Under the pieces are notes generated by a model, which worked only from the letters and a program-made list of their open reading frames with translations, was not told where the DNA came from and ran no database searches. A DNA stretch of 30,265 nt from an uncultured Oscillospiraceae bacterium (lineage in GTDB: Bacteria > Bacillota > Clostridia > Oscillospirales > Oscillospiraceae): positions 1 through 30,265 of the forward strand of contig CAJUFJ010000042.1 in assembly GCA_910585815.1 (NCBI GenBank), in the 5' to 3' direction. Shown here piece by piece: positions 7,096 through 14,058 of this stretch (position 1 is its first letter; every line of letters starts with the position of its first letter). The translations under genes and the position numbers were made by a program.

Positions 7096-8031
7096 TCAGG
7101 GCTGAGCCCACTGGATGGGGCCGGCCTGGCCGTCGGAGATGGGGATATACCAGTCCTGACAGGCGATGCCGGTGATGTGCTCCACGTCCAGGGGCTCCAC
7201 GTCCTCCGGCTGCACCAGGTTGTAGGGGTCCATAAACAGCCAGCTGCCGACAGCCAGCCGGAAAGAGCCGCCCAGGCTGTCCCGCACAGACACCCGGGTG
7301 CTGCCGTCCTCAAAGTATACCGTGAGCGCCCCCCGCAGCTTGTCCTGGTCCCGGGTGTTCTCAAAATTGGCGTCCTCCTTGTACTGCGTCACCGCGTTGA
7401 CCCCCAGCGGGGACAGCTCCAGCCGGTCCAGCGGGGGCAGGACTCCGCCGGTGTCCAGCCCGCTCAGGTCGATGGTCTGGATGGGAACATACTCCAGGGT
7501 GACGGGGACCTTGCATTCCATGGGCTTGGCGATCCGCAGGGTCATATTGGGGTCGCCCACGCTCTGGCCGCCCCACTCCATCACGGCGGCCAGGGCGGAC
7601 TTGCCGTCCGCCTCACAGCGAATAATCTCCCCTCCTATCACCGAGCTGGAGACGCCCGGGTCGTCCGGGCCGGTCTGGTCAAAGTGTGCCCAGACGTCCA
7701 TCCCCTCCTGAAGGCGGCTGCCCTCCAGGTCCCTGATCTCCAGATAGCCCACAATCAGGTAGTGGTCGGCAATCACGCTGTCCACCCGCAGCTCATATCC
7801 GTCCTCTGTCACCACACCGCTCTCTGCGGGCCGGACGTAGGGGGCGAAGGGCCCCGCCGCGCCGAAAACATACTCCCGCAGCTGGGGGGACAGGGCCACC
7901 GCCGAGGTGAGCATGGCGAAAATCACCGCCGCCGTCAGCAGCACCCGCCCCACCCGGCGGGGCAGTCTTTTTTTGTTCTGCTCCATCGCGGCCAGAATCC
8001 GGGCCTCGCAGTCTTTGGGCATCTGTACCAT
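7096..8031 (-). CDS. Membrane-anchored presumed anti-sigma factor of the second ECF system
   Basis: 311 residues: a basic N-terminus, one transmembrane segment near 28-47 (VGRVLLTAAVIFAMLTSAVAL), then SPQLREYVFG, which resembles the start of the extracytoplasmic part in DUF4179-like proteins that follow ECF sigma genes in Clostridia. The rest is an external domain of about 260 residues with no catalytic motif seen. The frame is open back to 8061, overlapping the sigma stop, but AGGAGG at 8040-8045 places the start at 8031. The gene lies 19 bases downstream of the sigma gene, so the two are cotranscribed. The anti-sigma role is inferred from topology and position. Confidence 0.78.
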   Translation of the reverse strand: MVQMPKDCEARILAAMEQNKKRLPRRVGRVLLTAAVIFAMLTSAVALSPQLREYVFGAAGPFAPYVRPAESGVVTEDGYELRVDSVIADHYLIVGYLEIRDLEGSRLQEGMDVWAHFDQTGPDDPGVSSSVIGGEIIRCEADGKSALAAVMEWGGQSVGDPNMTLRIAKPMECKVPVTLEYVPIQTIDLSGLDTGGVLPPLDRLELSPLGVNAVTQYKEDANFENTRDQDKLRGALTVYFEDGSTRVSVRDSLGGSFRLAVGSWLFMDPYNLVQPEDVEPLDVEHITGIACQDWYIPISDGQAGPIQWAQP

Positions 8032-8050
8032 ATTCATAACCTCCTGATAT

Positions 8051-8518
8051 TCACGCCTCATACGGACAATCCTCCCCCAAAACCTCTCTCAGCTTTTTCC
8101 GAGCCCGGAGCAGCCGGGTGGTGACGGCGCTCTGGCTGATGTGGAGCATCTCCCCCACCTCCCGGGTGGAAAAGCCCTCGTAGTAGTGGAGGTAGAGCAC
8201 CGCCTGATCCTTGCGGGGCAGCTCCATCACCTGGCGCAGCAGGGGCTCGCCCTGGGGGGCGGCCCGGTCCAGCACCGCCTCCAGGGGGATGGTGGGCCGA
8301 CGGCGGAGCCTCCGCCACAGGCTGCGGCACTCGTTGGCCGCCACCTGAAGCAGCCAGGCCCGTTCCCGCTCCGGCGGCAGCTCAGGCTGTTTTTCCAGCA
8401 GCCTGAGGAACACGGTCTGGCACACGTCCTCCGCGTCGGCGGGGGAGCCCGTCATGGACAGGGCCAGCCGGTAGACCGGGTCCTTGTACTGCTGGAACAG
8501 CGTGAGGGCATCGTTCAT
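8051..8518 (-). CDS. RNA polymerase ECF-type sigma factor (second system)
   Basis: 155 residues. Region 2 is near 5-70 (LFQQYKDPVYRLALSMTGSPADAEDVCQ..). Region 4 is near 95-150, with LYLHYYEGFSTREVGEMLHISQSAVTTRLLRARKKL containing the helix-turn-helix. It is clearly related to the first sigma of the window (both have HYYEG[YF]ST before the HTH). A GTG at 8530 is in frame but falls inside the AAAGGTGG ribosome binding site; the ATG at 8518 has about 8 bases of spacing and was chosen. The promoter at 8545-8571 is ECF-type and matches that of the other sigma gene. Confidence 0.9.
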   Translation of the reverse strand: MNDALTLFQQYKDPVYRLALSMTGSPADAEDVCQTVFLRLLEKQPELPPERERAWLLQVAANECRSLWRRLRRRPTIPLEAVLDRAAPQGEPLLRQVMELPRKDQAVLYLHYYEGFSTREVGEMLHISQSAVTTRLLRARKKLREVLGEDCPYEA

Positions 8519-8544
8519 AGGCAAAACCACCTTTCTGATTATAT

Positions 8545-8571
8545 AACGCCCAGGGCGGGGGAATTGTCACA
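8545..8571 (-). promoter_or_regulatory. ECF-type promoter of the second sigma gene
   Basis: On the minus strand: TGTGAC (8571-8566), 17 bases, CGTT (8548-8545). It shares CTGYRACAATTCYCCYG with 1342-1358. A TATAAT also lies immediately downstream of CGTT, so overlapping use by the housekeeping sigma is possible. Confidence 0.6.
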
Positions 8572-8605
8572 GAAAAAAATAAAAAGGCTTCCCCGAAGGG
8601 AAGCC
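8572..8605 (-). terminator. Terminator of the minus-strand TPR-like gene
   Basis: On the minus strand GGCTTCCC-TTCG-GGGAAGCC (8605-8586) is followed by TTTTTATTTTTTT. This is a textbook rho-independent terminator that starts six bases after the stop codon of the gene ending at 8611. Confidence 0.88.
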
Positions 8606-8610
8606 GTAAG

Positions 8611-9504
8611 TCAGCCTGCCAGAATATCCAGCTGCTTGTACGCTGCAATCTTCTCCGTGGCCTCCTCCCAGGAGAAGCGGTCGCGGACAAACTCATAATC
8701 GCTCCAGATGCGCGCCAGCTCGGCCTTGATCTGGGGAACCTCCTCCAGCCGGTCCGCCCCGGTGCGGATGTAGTAGTCGGGCAGCAGCGCGCAGGCCACG
8801 ATGCTGCTCTCGGCATTGGGCAGTTCCTCCGCCCCCTGGCTCAGGGCGGCCACGAGCCGCAGATGGCTGTCGATGTAGCCGTTGAGCTCCTGCTCCACCC
8901 CGAACATGCCATTCAGGTCAAACAGCTGGAAGGGAGCTTTTCCGGGGACTTCGATTTGACCGGTGTAGTAAATTTTCTTTCCGTTGAGCTCATAGAGTGC
9001 GTTGCACACATCCATCAGGTGCTGATACTCCTCCTGGGAGGGGGGCGCCTGGAAGCAGCGGGCCATCATATCCACCGCCCAGCCCAGCTCGCCCAGCACC
9101 TCGCAGCCGGGCAGCTTTGAAAGCTGCTCTCCCAGCTTCACCAGCCGGGCCATGGACAGCAGTCCCCATGCCCGGAGCCGGGGGAGCAGATCTTCCGATT
9201 TCTCCTCGATCTCAGCGAGAACGGCGTTGTAGAGCAGCCCTTCCTCGTCCTCCAGGGTACCAATACGGTCAGAGCAGTCGTCAGTGAGCTTGTCTCCCAC
9301 CTTCTCATAGGTGGTGTCGTCAGCGCTGTAGATGGTATCCGCCCGGTGAAGCCACAGCTGGGCGTGGTTCAGATCGCCCCCGTCCATGGCGGAAACCCCC
9401 AGCTCGTAATAGGCCTTGACCAGTCCGGCCCAGTCCCGCTTCTTTTGCAGCTCGGCCAACCGCTCCTCCGGCGTTTTGGCCTCCTTTTTACCAAATCCAA
9501 ACAT
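8611..9504 (-). CDS. Unrecognised helical, TPR-like protein
   Basis: 297 residues, cytoplasmic, acidic and mostly helical. The N-terminus MFGFGKKEAKTPEERLAELQ is followed by a segment (about 25-65) that reads like a tetratricopeptide repeat: WAGLVKAYYELGVSAMDGGDLNHAQLWLHRA. I do not recognise the remainder and propose no function. The frame is open to 9576, but an AGGAG sits nine bases before the ATG at 9504, which gives the natural start; an ATG three codons earlier is too close. It has a perfect promoter and a strong terminator, so it is a single-gene unit. TPR segments also occur in the 12.4 and 18.0 kb proteins, so it might belong to the same functional group; that is speculation. Confidence 0.75.
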   Translation of the reverse strand: MFGFGKKEAKTPEERLAELQKKRDWAGLVKAYYELGVSAMDGGDLNHAQLWLHRADTIYSADDTTYEKVGDKLTDDCSDRIGTLEDEEGLLYNAVLAEIEEKSEDLLPRLRAWGLLSMARLVKLGEQLSKLPGCEVLGELGWAVDMMARCFQAPPSQEEYQHLMDVCNALYELNGKKIYYTGQIEVPGKAPFQLFDLNGMFGVEQELNGYIDSHLRLVAALSQGAEELPNAESSIVACALLPDYYIRTGADRLEEVPQIKAELARIWSDYEFVRDRFSWEEATEKIAAYKQLDILAG

Positions 9505-9544
9505 AGCAGTCATCTCCTGATTTGTTGTGGGGTGCGCTGTCTGT

Positions 9545-9573
9545 ATTATAATCCCGGAGGAAAAGAGTGTCAA
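9545..9573 (-). promoter_or_regulatory. Promoter of the minus-strand TPR-like gene
   Basis: On the minus strand TTGACA (9573-9568), 17 bases, TATAAT (9550-9545): both boxes at consensus, about 40 bases upstream of the start at 9504. Confidence 0.88.
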
Positions 9574-9579
9574 CAAAAT

Positions 9580-9684
9580 GTAGGGCAGGGGTTCTACCCC
9601 TGCCTATTTCCGTGAGGGGATAAAACGGAATCGGAATGAGGCAAGGCCGGGTAAGGGCAGGCAAGGGTAGAGCCCTTGCCTTAC
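9580..9684 (+). repeat. Variant palindromic repeat (GTAGGGCAGGGG type)
   Basis: It begins GTAGGGCAGGGGTTCTACCCC and ends GGGTAGAGCCCTTGCCTTAC, two hairpins about 60 bases apart. The overall plan equals the GTAGGGGCGG family, but the stem sequence differs. It lies immediately upstream of a consensus promoter and inside the degenerate ORF. Confidence 0.65.
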
Positions 9685-10282
9685 ACGTAGAAGTTTTCCC
9701 GAATGCGTGAAAGGAACGCCCCAGCTGGGCACTCCTTAGTCGTTTTTTAAAGGGAACAAGACCGCTTAGTTCAGAGAGCAGATCATCAACCTGCTGAAGT
9801 GAGGACCGGAAGGCTTCGGATTCAAAATCTTTTTCCATAATAAGGGATGCAAAGGAATTTTTATCCCCGCGATAGAAGCAATCAGCCAGTTGAGAATAGA
9901 TTTGAGAAACTTCACCTAATTGGTGTTCTGACATGTCAAAACACACTTGATAATGCGAAGGGATTAACATGTAACTGGATAAGCCGTCCAACATAACCGG
10001 ATGGAAATTGTCAGCTTTATTAGAATAATTCTGATATAGGGATAATTCTACATCCTTATTGCTGAATTTTGCGGCATAAATTCCATGCAGAAAGCCTGCA
10101 AGCTTTAGTTGAAGCTCAGAATTTTTGGAATCGTCGGATAATTCCTCTATCATATCCCCGAGGCGGCGGTAGATGTTGCTTTGATTATCCACAGAGTGCA
10201 TCACACCAAAGATAAAGAAAAGCTTCATTTTCATCATATACTTTGCTTTTACAGGAAGTACAGCAAAAGAGAGTGCGGCCAA

Positions 10283-10446
10283 TCACTGTGGAAAGAAATA
10301 CGAATCGTTTTATAAAATTCATATTTAATTTCCCTCATTTGCCAATAACGGACAAATATATTATATGTGAAATATACAGTTTTGTTAATCAAACCCCCGA
10401 AAAAATCGGCGTTTCGCCGTGCGATATGTGGGTGTGTCCCCGTTTT
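10283..10446. other. AT-rich stretch without a convincing gene
   Basis: Roughly 10240-10400 is much more AT-rich than the rest of the window. It holds only short frames on either strand without ribosome binding sites. With the degenerate ORF beside it, it may be the remnant of a small acquired segment. No integrase, transposase or direct repeats were found. Confidence 0.5.
10400..10419 (-). terminator. Small minus-strand terminator
   Basis: On the minus strand CGGCG-AAA-CGCCG (10419-10407) is followed by ATTTTTT. No intact minus gene lies directly upstream, because the next gene is on the plus strand, so its purpose is unclear. Confidence 0.5.
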
Positions 10447-10484
10447 GGACCGGCGGAAGAAATTTCTGCGCCGGTCCCTTTTTT
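10447..10484 (+). terminator. Orphan plus-strand terminator
   Basis: GGACCGGCG (10447-10455) pairs with CGCCGGTCC (10469-10477), followed by CTTTTTT. A strong intrinsic terminator with no recognisable plus-strand gene upstream. It may have come in with a lost element or may shield the fumarase operon. Confidence 0.75.
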
Positions 10485-10496
10485 CTGCTTCCTTCG

Positions 10497-10525
10497 TTGA
10501 AAGCAGCCCCCTCCTGTGGTAAAAT
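10497..10525 (+). promoter_or_regulatory. Promoter of the fumarase operon
   Basis: TTGAAA (10497-10502), 17 bases, TAAAAT (10520-10525), 33 bases before the ATG at 10559 and directly after the orphan terminator. Confidence 0.65.
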
Positions 10526-10558
10526 AAGGGGACTATTTGCAGTAGGAAGGAGTTCCCC

Positions 10559-11398
10559 ATGAGGACCATATCCGCCGCCGCAATCACCGCCGCCGTGGCT
10601 CGGCTGTGCATCCGGGCCAACACCGTCCTGCCCGAGGACGTAATCGACCACATGGAGCTGGCCCGGTTTTGGGAGACCTGGCCCCTGGCCGAGGAGACCC
10701 TGAAGCTGCTCCAGCAGAATCAATTGGACGCCTGGAAACGGAATCTGCCCATCTGTCAGGACACGGGCATGGCCTGCGTCTTTGTGGAGCTGGGCCAGGA
10801 GGTCCACATCGACGGGGGCTTTGAGGAGGCCATCCACCAGGGGGTCCGCCAGGGGTACACAGAGGGCTACCTGCGCAAGTCCATCGTGGCCGACCCCCTG
10901 CGCCGGGTCAACACGGAGGACAACACCCCGGCGTCTATTACCGTGCGCATTGTCCCCGGGGACCGGTGCGCCATTACCGTGGTGCCCAAGGGCTTCGGGT
11001 CGGAGAACATGAGCCGGCTGGCGATGCTCAAGCCCGCCGACGGGGTGGAGGGCGTGAAGCAGTTTGTGGTGGAGACCGTCCGGCTGGCCGGGCCCAACCC
11101 CTGTCCGCCGGTGGTGCTGGGGGTGGGCATCGGGGGCTCCTTCGACAAGGTGGCCGCCCTGGCCAAGCATGCCCTGCTCCGCCCCCTGAACGAGCCCAAC
11201 CCCGATCCCTTCTACGAGAATCTGGAGGATGAGCTGTTGAAGGCGGTCAACGCCCTGGGCATCGGCCCCCAGGGCTTCGGGGGGAAGATTACCTGCCTGA
11301 ACGTGGCCATCGAGACCGCCCCCACCCATGTGGCCGGTCTGCCGGTAGCGGTGAATGTGAGCTGCCACGTCACCCGGAGGGCAACGGAGGTGCTGTGA
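10559..11398 (+). CDS. Class I fumarate hydratase, alpha subunit (FumA/TtdA N-terminal domain)
   Basis: 279 residues, the usual length of the separate alpha subunit. With the beta subunit it forms the [4Fe-4S] hydro-lyase that interconverts fumarate and L-malate; tartrate dehydratase is the close alternative. PICQDTGM (64-71) contains the first cluster cysteine, Cys66; NPCPP (Cys182) and VSCH (Cys269) fit the other two ligands. GGSFDKVAALAKHALLRPL (192-210) and GPQGFGG (236-242) are family motifs. The start at 10559 follows AGGAAGGAG. It is the first gene of a three-gene operon with DUF2500 and the beta subunit. The enzyme class is oxygen-sensitive, fitting an anaerobe. Confidence 0.93.
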   Translation: MRTISAAAITAAVARLCIRANTVLPEDVIDHMELARFWETWPLAEETLKLLQQNQLDAWKRNLPICQDTGMACVFVELGQEVHIDGGFEEAIHQGVRQGYTEGYLRKSIVADPLRRVNTEDNTPASITVRIVPGDRCAITVVPKGFGSENMSRLAMLKPADGVEGVKQFVVETVRLAGPNPCPPVVLGVGIGGSFDKVAALAKHALLRPLNEPNPDPFYENLEDELLKAVNALGIGPQGFGGKITCLNVAIETAPTHVAGLPVAVNVSCHVTRRATEVL

Positions 11399-11455
11399 GG
11401 GCGTTTGTTCCTCTGGCAAAGGAAAAAGATGACGTTTGAAAGGGGTAATTGCTGG

Positions 11456-11785
11456 ATGGAATTTTTTGTCGTGATTGTTGTGTGCGCCTTTGTAGTCATT
11501 CTGATTCGGAGCATCACAGAGTTTATCAACAATCAAAATTCCCCGGAGCTGACGCAAGCCGCCATTCTGCGACGGAAGCGGCAGTACACCACCACCGACA
11601 ACAACGGGGTAATCTCCACCTCCTACGCCGCCGAGTTTGAGCTCAGGGAGAGTGGGGAGAGTATCCGTTGCTACATCCCCTATCGGGCGTGGAAAGCGTT
11701 GGAGGAAAACACTTTGGGTCAGCTCACTCACAAGGGCACCCGGTTCCGGCGGTTTGAGTGGAACGGGAAGTCTGTGGAAAAATAG
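11456..11785 (+). CDS. DUF2500 family small membrane protein
   Basis: 109 residues: one N-terminal membrane segment (about 2-22, EFFVVIVVCAFVVILI), then a soluble beta-rich part (YTTTDNNGVISTSYAAEFELRESGESIRCYIP ... LGQLTHKGTRFRRFEW). The ending G-LT-KGTRF--FE is the DUF2500 signature. No biochemical role is established. The frame opens at 11405 and another ATG lies at 11429, but the ATG at 11456 follows AAAGGGG at 10 bases and begins directly with the membrane helix. It lies between the two fumarase subunit genes, 57 bases after alpha and 11 before beta, so it is cotranscribed with them. Confidence 0.8.
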   Translation: MEFFVVIVVCAFVVILIRSITEFINNQNSPELTQAAILRRKRQYTTTDNNGVISTSYAAEFELRESGESIRCYIPYRAWKALEENTLGQLTHKGTRFRRFEWNGKSVEK

Positions 11786-11796
11786 GAGGTACCCTA

Positions 11797-12360
11797 ATGC
11801 AACATAAACTGACCACTCCCGTCACCCGGGAGGACCTGGCCCCGCTGAAAGCGGGGGATACCGTTTTGCTGTCCGGGGTGGTGTACACCGCCCGGGACGC
11901 CGCCCACAAGCGGATGATGGAACTGCTGGACGGGGGAGAGCCCCTGCCATTCCCGGTGGAGGGCTCCGCGCTGTACTACGTGGGCCCCACCCCGGAGCGG
12001 CCGGGGGAGGTGATCGGCTCCGCCGGGCCCACCACCAGCGGGCGGATGGACGCCTACTCCCCCCGGCTGCTGGACCTGGGCCAGGCCATCATGATCGGCA
12101 AGGGGGCCCGGAATCAGGCCGTCAAGGATGCGGTCGTCCGCAACGGCGCGGTCTATCTGGCCGCCCTGGGGGGCGCGGGAGCCCTGATGGCGGCCAGCGT
12201 GCAGAAGCTGGAGGTCATCTGCTGGGAGGACCTGGGCTGCGAGGCGGTGCGCCGGCTGGAGGTGGAGGACATGCCCCTCACCGTCATTCTGGACCCCCAC
12301 GGGGGTGACCTGTACCAGAGCGGTCCAGCGGCCTATCTGGCCAGCCTGGAGGAGAAATAG
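11797..12360 (+). CDS. Class I fumarate hydratase, beta subunit (FumA C-terminal/TtdB domain)
   Basis: 187 residues. The partner of the alpha subunit, contributing substrate-binding residues. LKAGDTVLLSGVVYTARDAAHKR (17-39), GPTTSGRMD (77-85) and GKGAR (101-105) are the family motifs, the last two near the dicarboxylate site. The frame is open from 11758 and overlaps DUF2500, but TAGGAGG places the start at 11797. Fumarase and tartrate dehydratase cannot be separated with certainty; fumarase is the commoner identity in Clostridia. Confidence 0.92.
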   Translation: MQHKLTTPVTREDLAPLKAGDTVLLSGVVYTARDAAHKRMMELLDGGEPLPFPVEGSALYYVGPTPERPGEVIGSAGPTTSGRMDAYSPRLLDLGQAIMIGKGARNQAVKDAVVRNGAVYLAALGGAGALMAASVQKLEVICWEDLGCEAVRRLEVEDMPLTVILDPHGGDLYQSGPAAYLASLEEK

Positions 12361-12386
12361 CGGTCCGGTTTATGGGACAGGACCTG

Positions 12387-12395
12387 TGATAGAAT
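12387..12395 (+). promoter_or_regulatory. Possible extended -10 promoter
   Basis: TGATAGAAT is an extended -10 box about 30 bases before the start at 12426, without a clear -35. A short palindrome, ACAGG-A-CCTGT, lies immediately upstream. Weak evidence. Confidence 0.3.
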
Positions 12396-12425
12396 ACACA
12401 CACTCAACCTGGAAGGAGAACGACT

Positions 12426-13949
12426 ATGAATCAGGAATTTTTAAACCAGCTGGAGCAGTGGAACGAGGAGGACAAATACCAGGAGATCATCGACGCCATC
12501 GAGGCCCTGCCCGAGGAGGCGCTGGACTTCACCCTCACCAGCGCCCTGGCCCGGGCCTACAACAACCTGGCCATTGACGTGATGCCGCCGGAGGACCGGC
12601 CCCTGTACCAGCGGGCCCTGGACCTGCTGCTGCCTCTGGAGGGCCAGCTGGAGGAGGCGGCAAAGCAGGACCCAGATGTGGCCCACACCTGGAATTTCCG
12701 AGTTGCCTACGCCTACTACTACCTGAACCAGGAGAGCCTGGCCCTGCCCCACTTCGAGAAGGCCCTGGAGGCCCGCCCCGGGGACGAGGACACGCTGGAG
12801 TTCATTGACCGCTGCCAGCAGTGCCTGGCCCTGCCCCTGTATATGAGACCCTTCCGGGGACGGACCGAGGAGGGCTGGAGCTCCTTCCTGGCGGGGGAGG
12901 GGGAACTGCGGGCCCTGATGGACCAGGAGGACCGGGAGGCGGTAGGCCGGGAGCTGGTGGACCGGTGTACCGAGCTGCTCTCCCCCGCCTTCGCCGACGT
13001 GGCCTTTGAGCTGGGCCACAACGGGGAGAAGTACGAGCTGATTCTCATCCCCGAGGGGGACCGGACCCGGCTGTTCCAGCTGGCTTACTTCCAGAAGCGC
13101 GCCCCCAAGGAGCTGCTGGACAGGTGGAATATCCTGGTGGGCCGTACCCGGAGCAGCGGCTTCGGCCTGCGAATGAACGGCCAGGACATCACCCCCGAGG
13201 ACGTGCAGGTGTGGGCGGAAAAGACCGAGGACAACGGCGTGGGTCTGCGGCTGTACTGCGAAAAGCTGGCCCCCCTGTGGAAGGAGGACCAGAATCAGGT
13301 CTATCACATGATCTACATCCTGCTGGACCAGTCCCTGGGGGAGCTGGCCGCCATGCGGTATGTGGACTATCTGGACATTCTGGACGCCCCGGCGGAGGGG
13401 GCGGCCATGACCCTGGACCAGCTGGCGGATTTTGTGGCCGCAGAGGTGGACCCGGAGGGCTGGCCCCGGGCCAACGACCCGGAGCTGGCCGGAGAGCGAT
13501 ACACCGCCTATGAGGGCAAGCCCTCTGAGGAGGAGGAGTGGCCCCTGCGAGCCGACGTGTACGTGGGGGTGACCTGCTGTGTGCCCCTGCTCAAGGGCTA
13601 TTTCCAGGGGGATGACTACTACATGGACCGGCTCCACCGGGACGGGGTGGTCCCCGGCTTCTTCTACTACCCCCTGGATGGGGTGGACCGGAAAGATATC
13701 CTGACCCTGCGGGACCAGCTGGAACAGGCTATCACCGCCCGGTGCGGCGAGGGGATCGTCACCTTCATCGGCGGGGCCACCGGCACCTGCTACGGCTATC
13801 TGGACTTCATCGCCTGGGACCTGAGAACCCTGCTGGACGCCGCGGTGGAGGTCTTCGCGGGAGCCCCGCTGGACTGGGCCGCCTTCCACACCTTCCGCTT
13901 TAACGTAGGCGGCATCGGGCTGAAGGCAGAGGCCAGCGAGGAGCAATAA
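12426..13949 (+). CDS. TPR protein with unrecognised C-terminal domains
   Basis: 507 residues, cytoplasmic, acidic. Residues 1-140 are helical TPR-type repeats: FLNQLEQWNEEDKYQEIIDAIEALPEEALDFTLTSALARAYNNLA, then a classic unit near 95-130 (AYAYYYLNQESLALPHFEKALEARPGD). The N-terminal 50 residues closely match those of the protein at 18046. Residues about 170-340 (AFELGHNGEKYELILIPEGDRTRLFQL...) form a domain I do not recognise. Residues about 390-500 (VYVGVTCCVPLLKGYFQGDDYYMDRL..) form another. It is the first of five large genes in a row on this strand. A role as an adaptor or immunity-type protein is suggested only by its neighbours. The start follows AAGGAGAACGACT. Confidence 0.8.
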   Translation: MNQEFLNQLEQWNEEDKYQEIIDAIEALPEEALDFTLTSALARAYNNLAIDVMPPEDRPLYQRALDLLLPLEGQLEEAAKQDPDVAHTWNFRVAYAYYYLNQESLALPHFEKALEARPGDEDTLEFIDRCQQCLALPLYMRPFRGRTEEGWSSFLAGEGELRALMDQEDREAVGRELVDRCTELLSPAFADVAFELGHNGEKYELILIPEGDRTRLFQLAYFQKRAPKELLDRWNILVGRTRSSGFGLRMNGQDITPEDVQVWAEKTEDNGVGLRLYCEKLAPLWKEDQNQVYHMIYILLDQSLGELAAMRYVDYLDILDAPAEGAAMTLDQLADFVAAEVDPEGWPRANDPELAGERYTAYEGKPSEEEEWPLRADVYVGVTCCVPLLKGYFQGDDYYMDRLHRDGVVPGFFYYPLDGVDRKDILTLRDQLEQAITARCGEGIVTFIGGATGTCYGYLDFIAWDLRTLLDAAVEVFAGAPLDWAAFHTFRFNVGGIGLKAEASEEQ

Positions 13950-13950
13950 A

Positions 13951-14036
13951 AGCCCCTCTCAGAGAGGGCGGGGGAGCTTTGAATACTCCCTCAGCCGCCG
14001 CCTGCGGCGGCGCCAGCTCCCTCAGAGAGGGAGCCT
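13951..14036 (-). repeat. Repeat family B, copy 2 (inverted orientation)
   Basis: Contains GCTCCCTC-AGA-GAGGGAGC at 14016-14034, the exact reverse complement of 1228-1246, plus a GCCGCC/GGCGGC hairpin in the position where copy 1 has GGCC/GGCC. It starts two bases after the stop codon of the TPR gene. The strand given is relative to copy 1. Confidence 0.7.
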
Positions 14037-14058
14037 GAAGCGGATGGGAGGAGAAGAA

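Larger units (their letters stand above)
9488..10282 (-). pseudogene. AT-rich, probably truncated ORF running through a repeat
   Basis: The frame is open for 264 codons, but only the part from about 10200 to 9750 looks like a normal protein: HSVDNQSNIYRRLGDMIEELSDD... to ..LLSELSGLVPF. That part is clearly more AT-rich than its neighbours. No start codon has a ribosome binding site. The downstream part crosses the repeat at 9580-9684, the promoter of the next gene, and ends inside that gene's start, so the C-terminus is not natural. A run of six A's (KK codons) is followed in a shifted frame by TAA, so a natural end near 9745 may have been lost by a frameshift. I recognise no family. It is likely a decaying or acquired gene fragment. 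Confidence 0.45.

Noticed and set aside
10243..10500. 85-codon plus-strand ORF in the AT-rich patch
   Set aside because: No ribosome binding site, reads through a strong terminator hairpin, and has no protein-like pattern.
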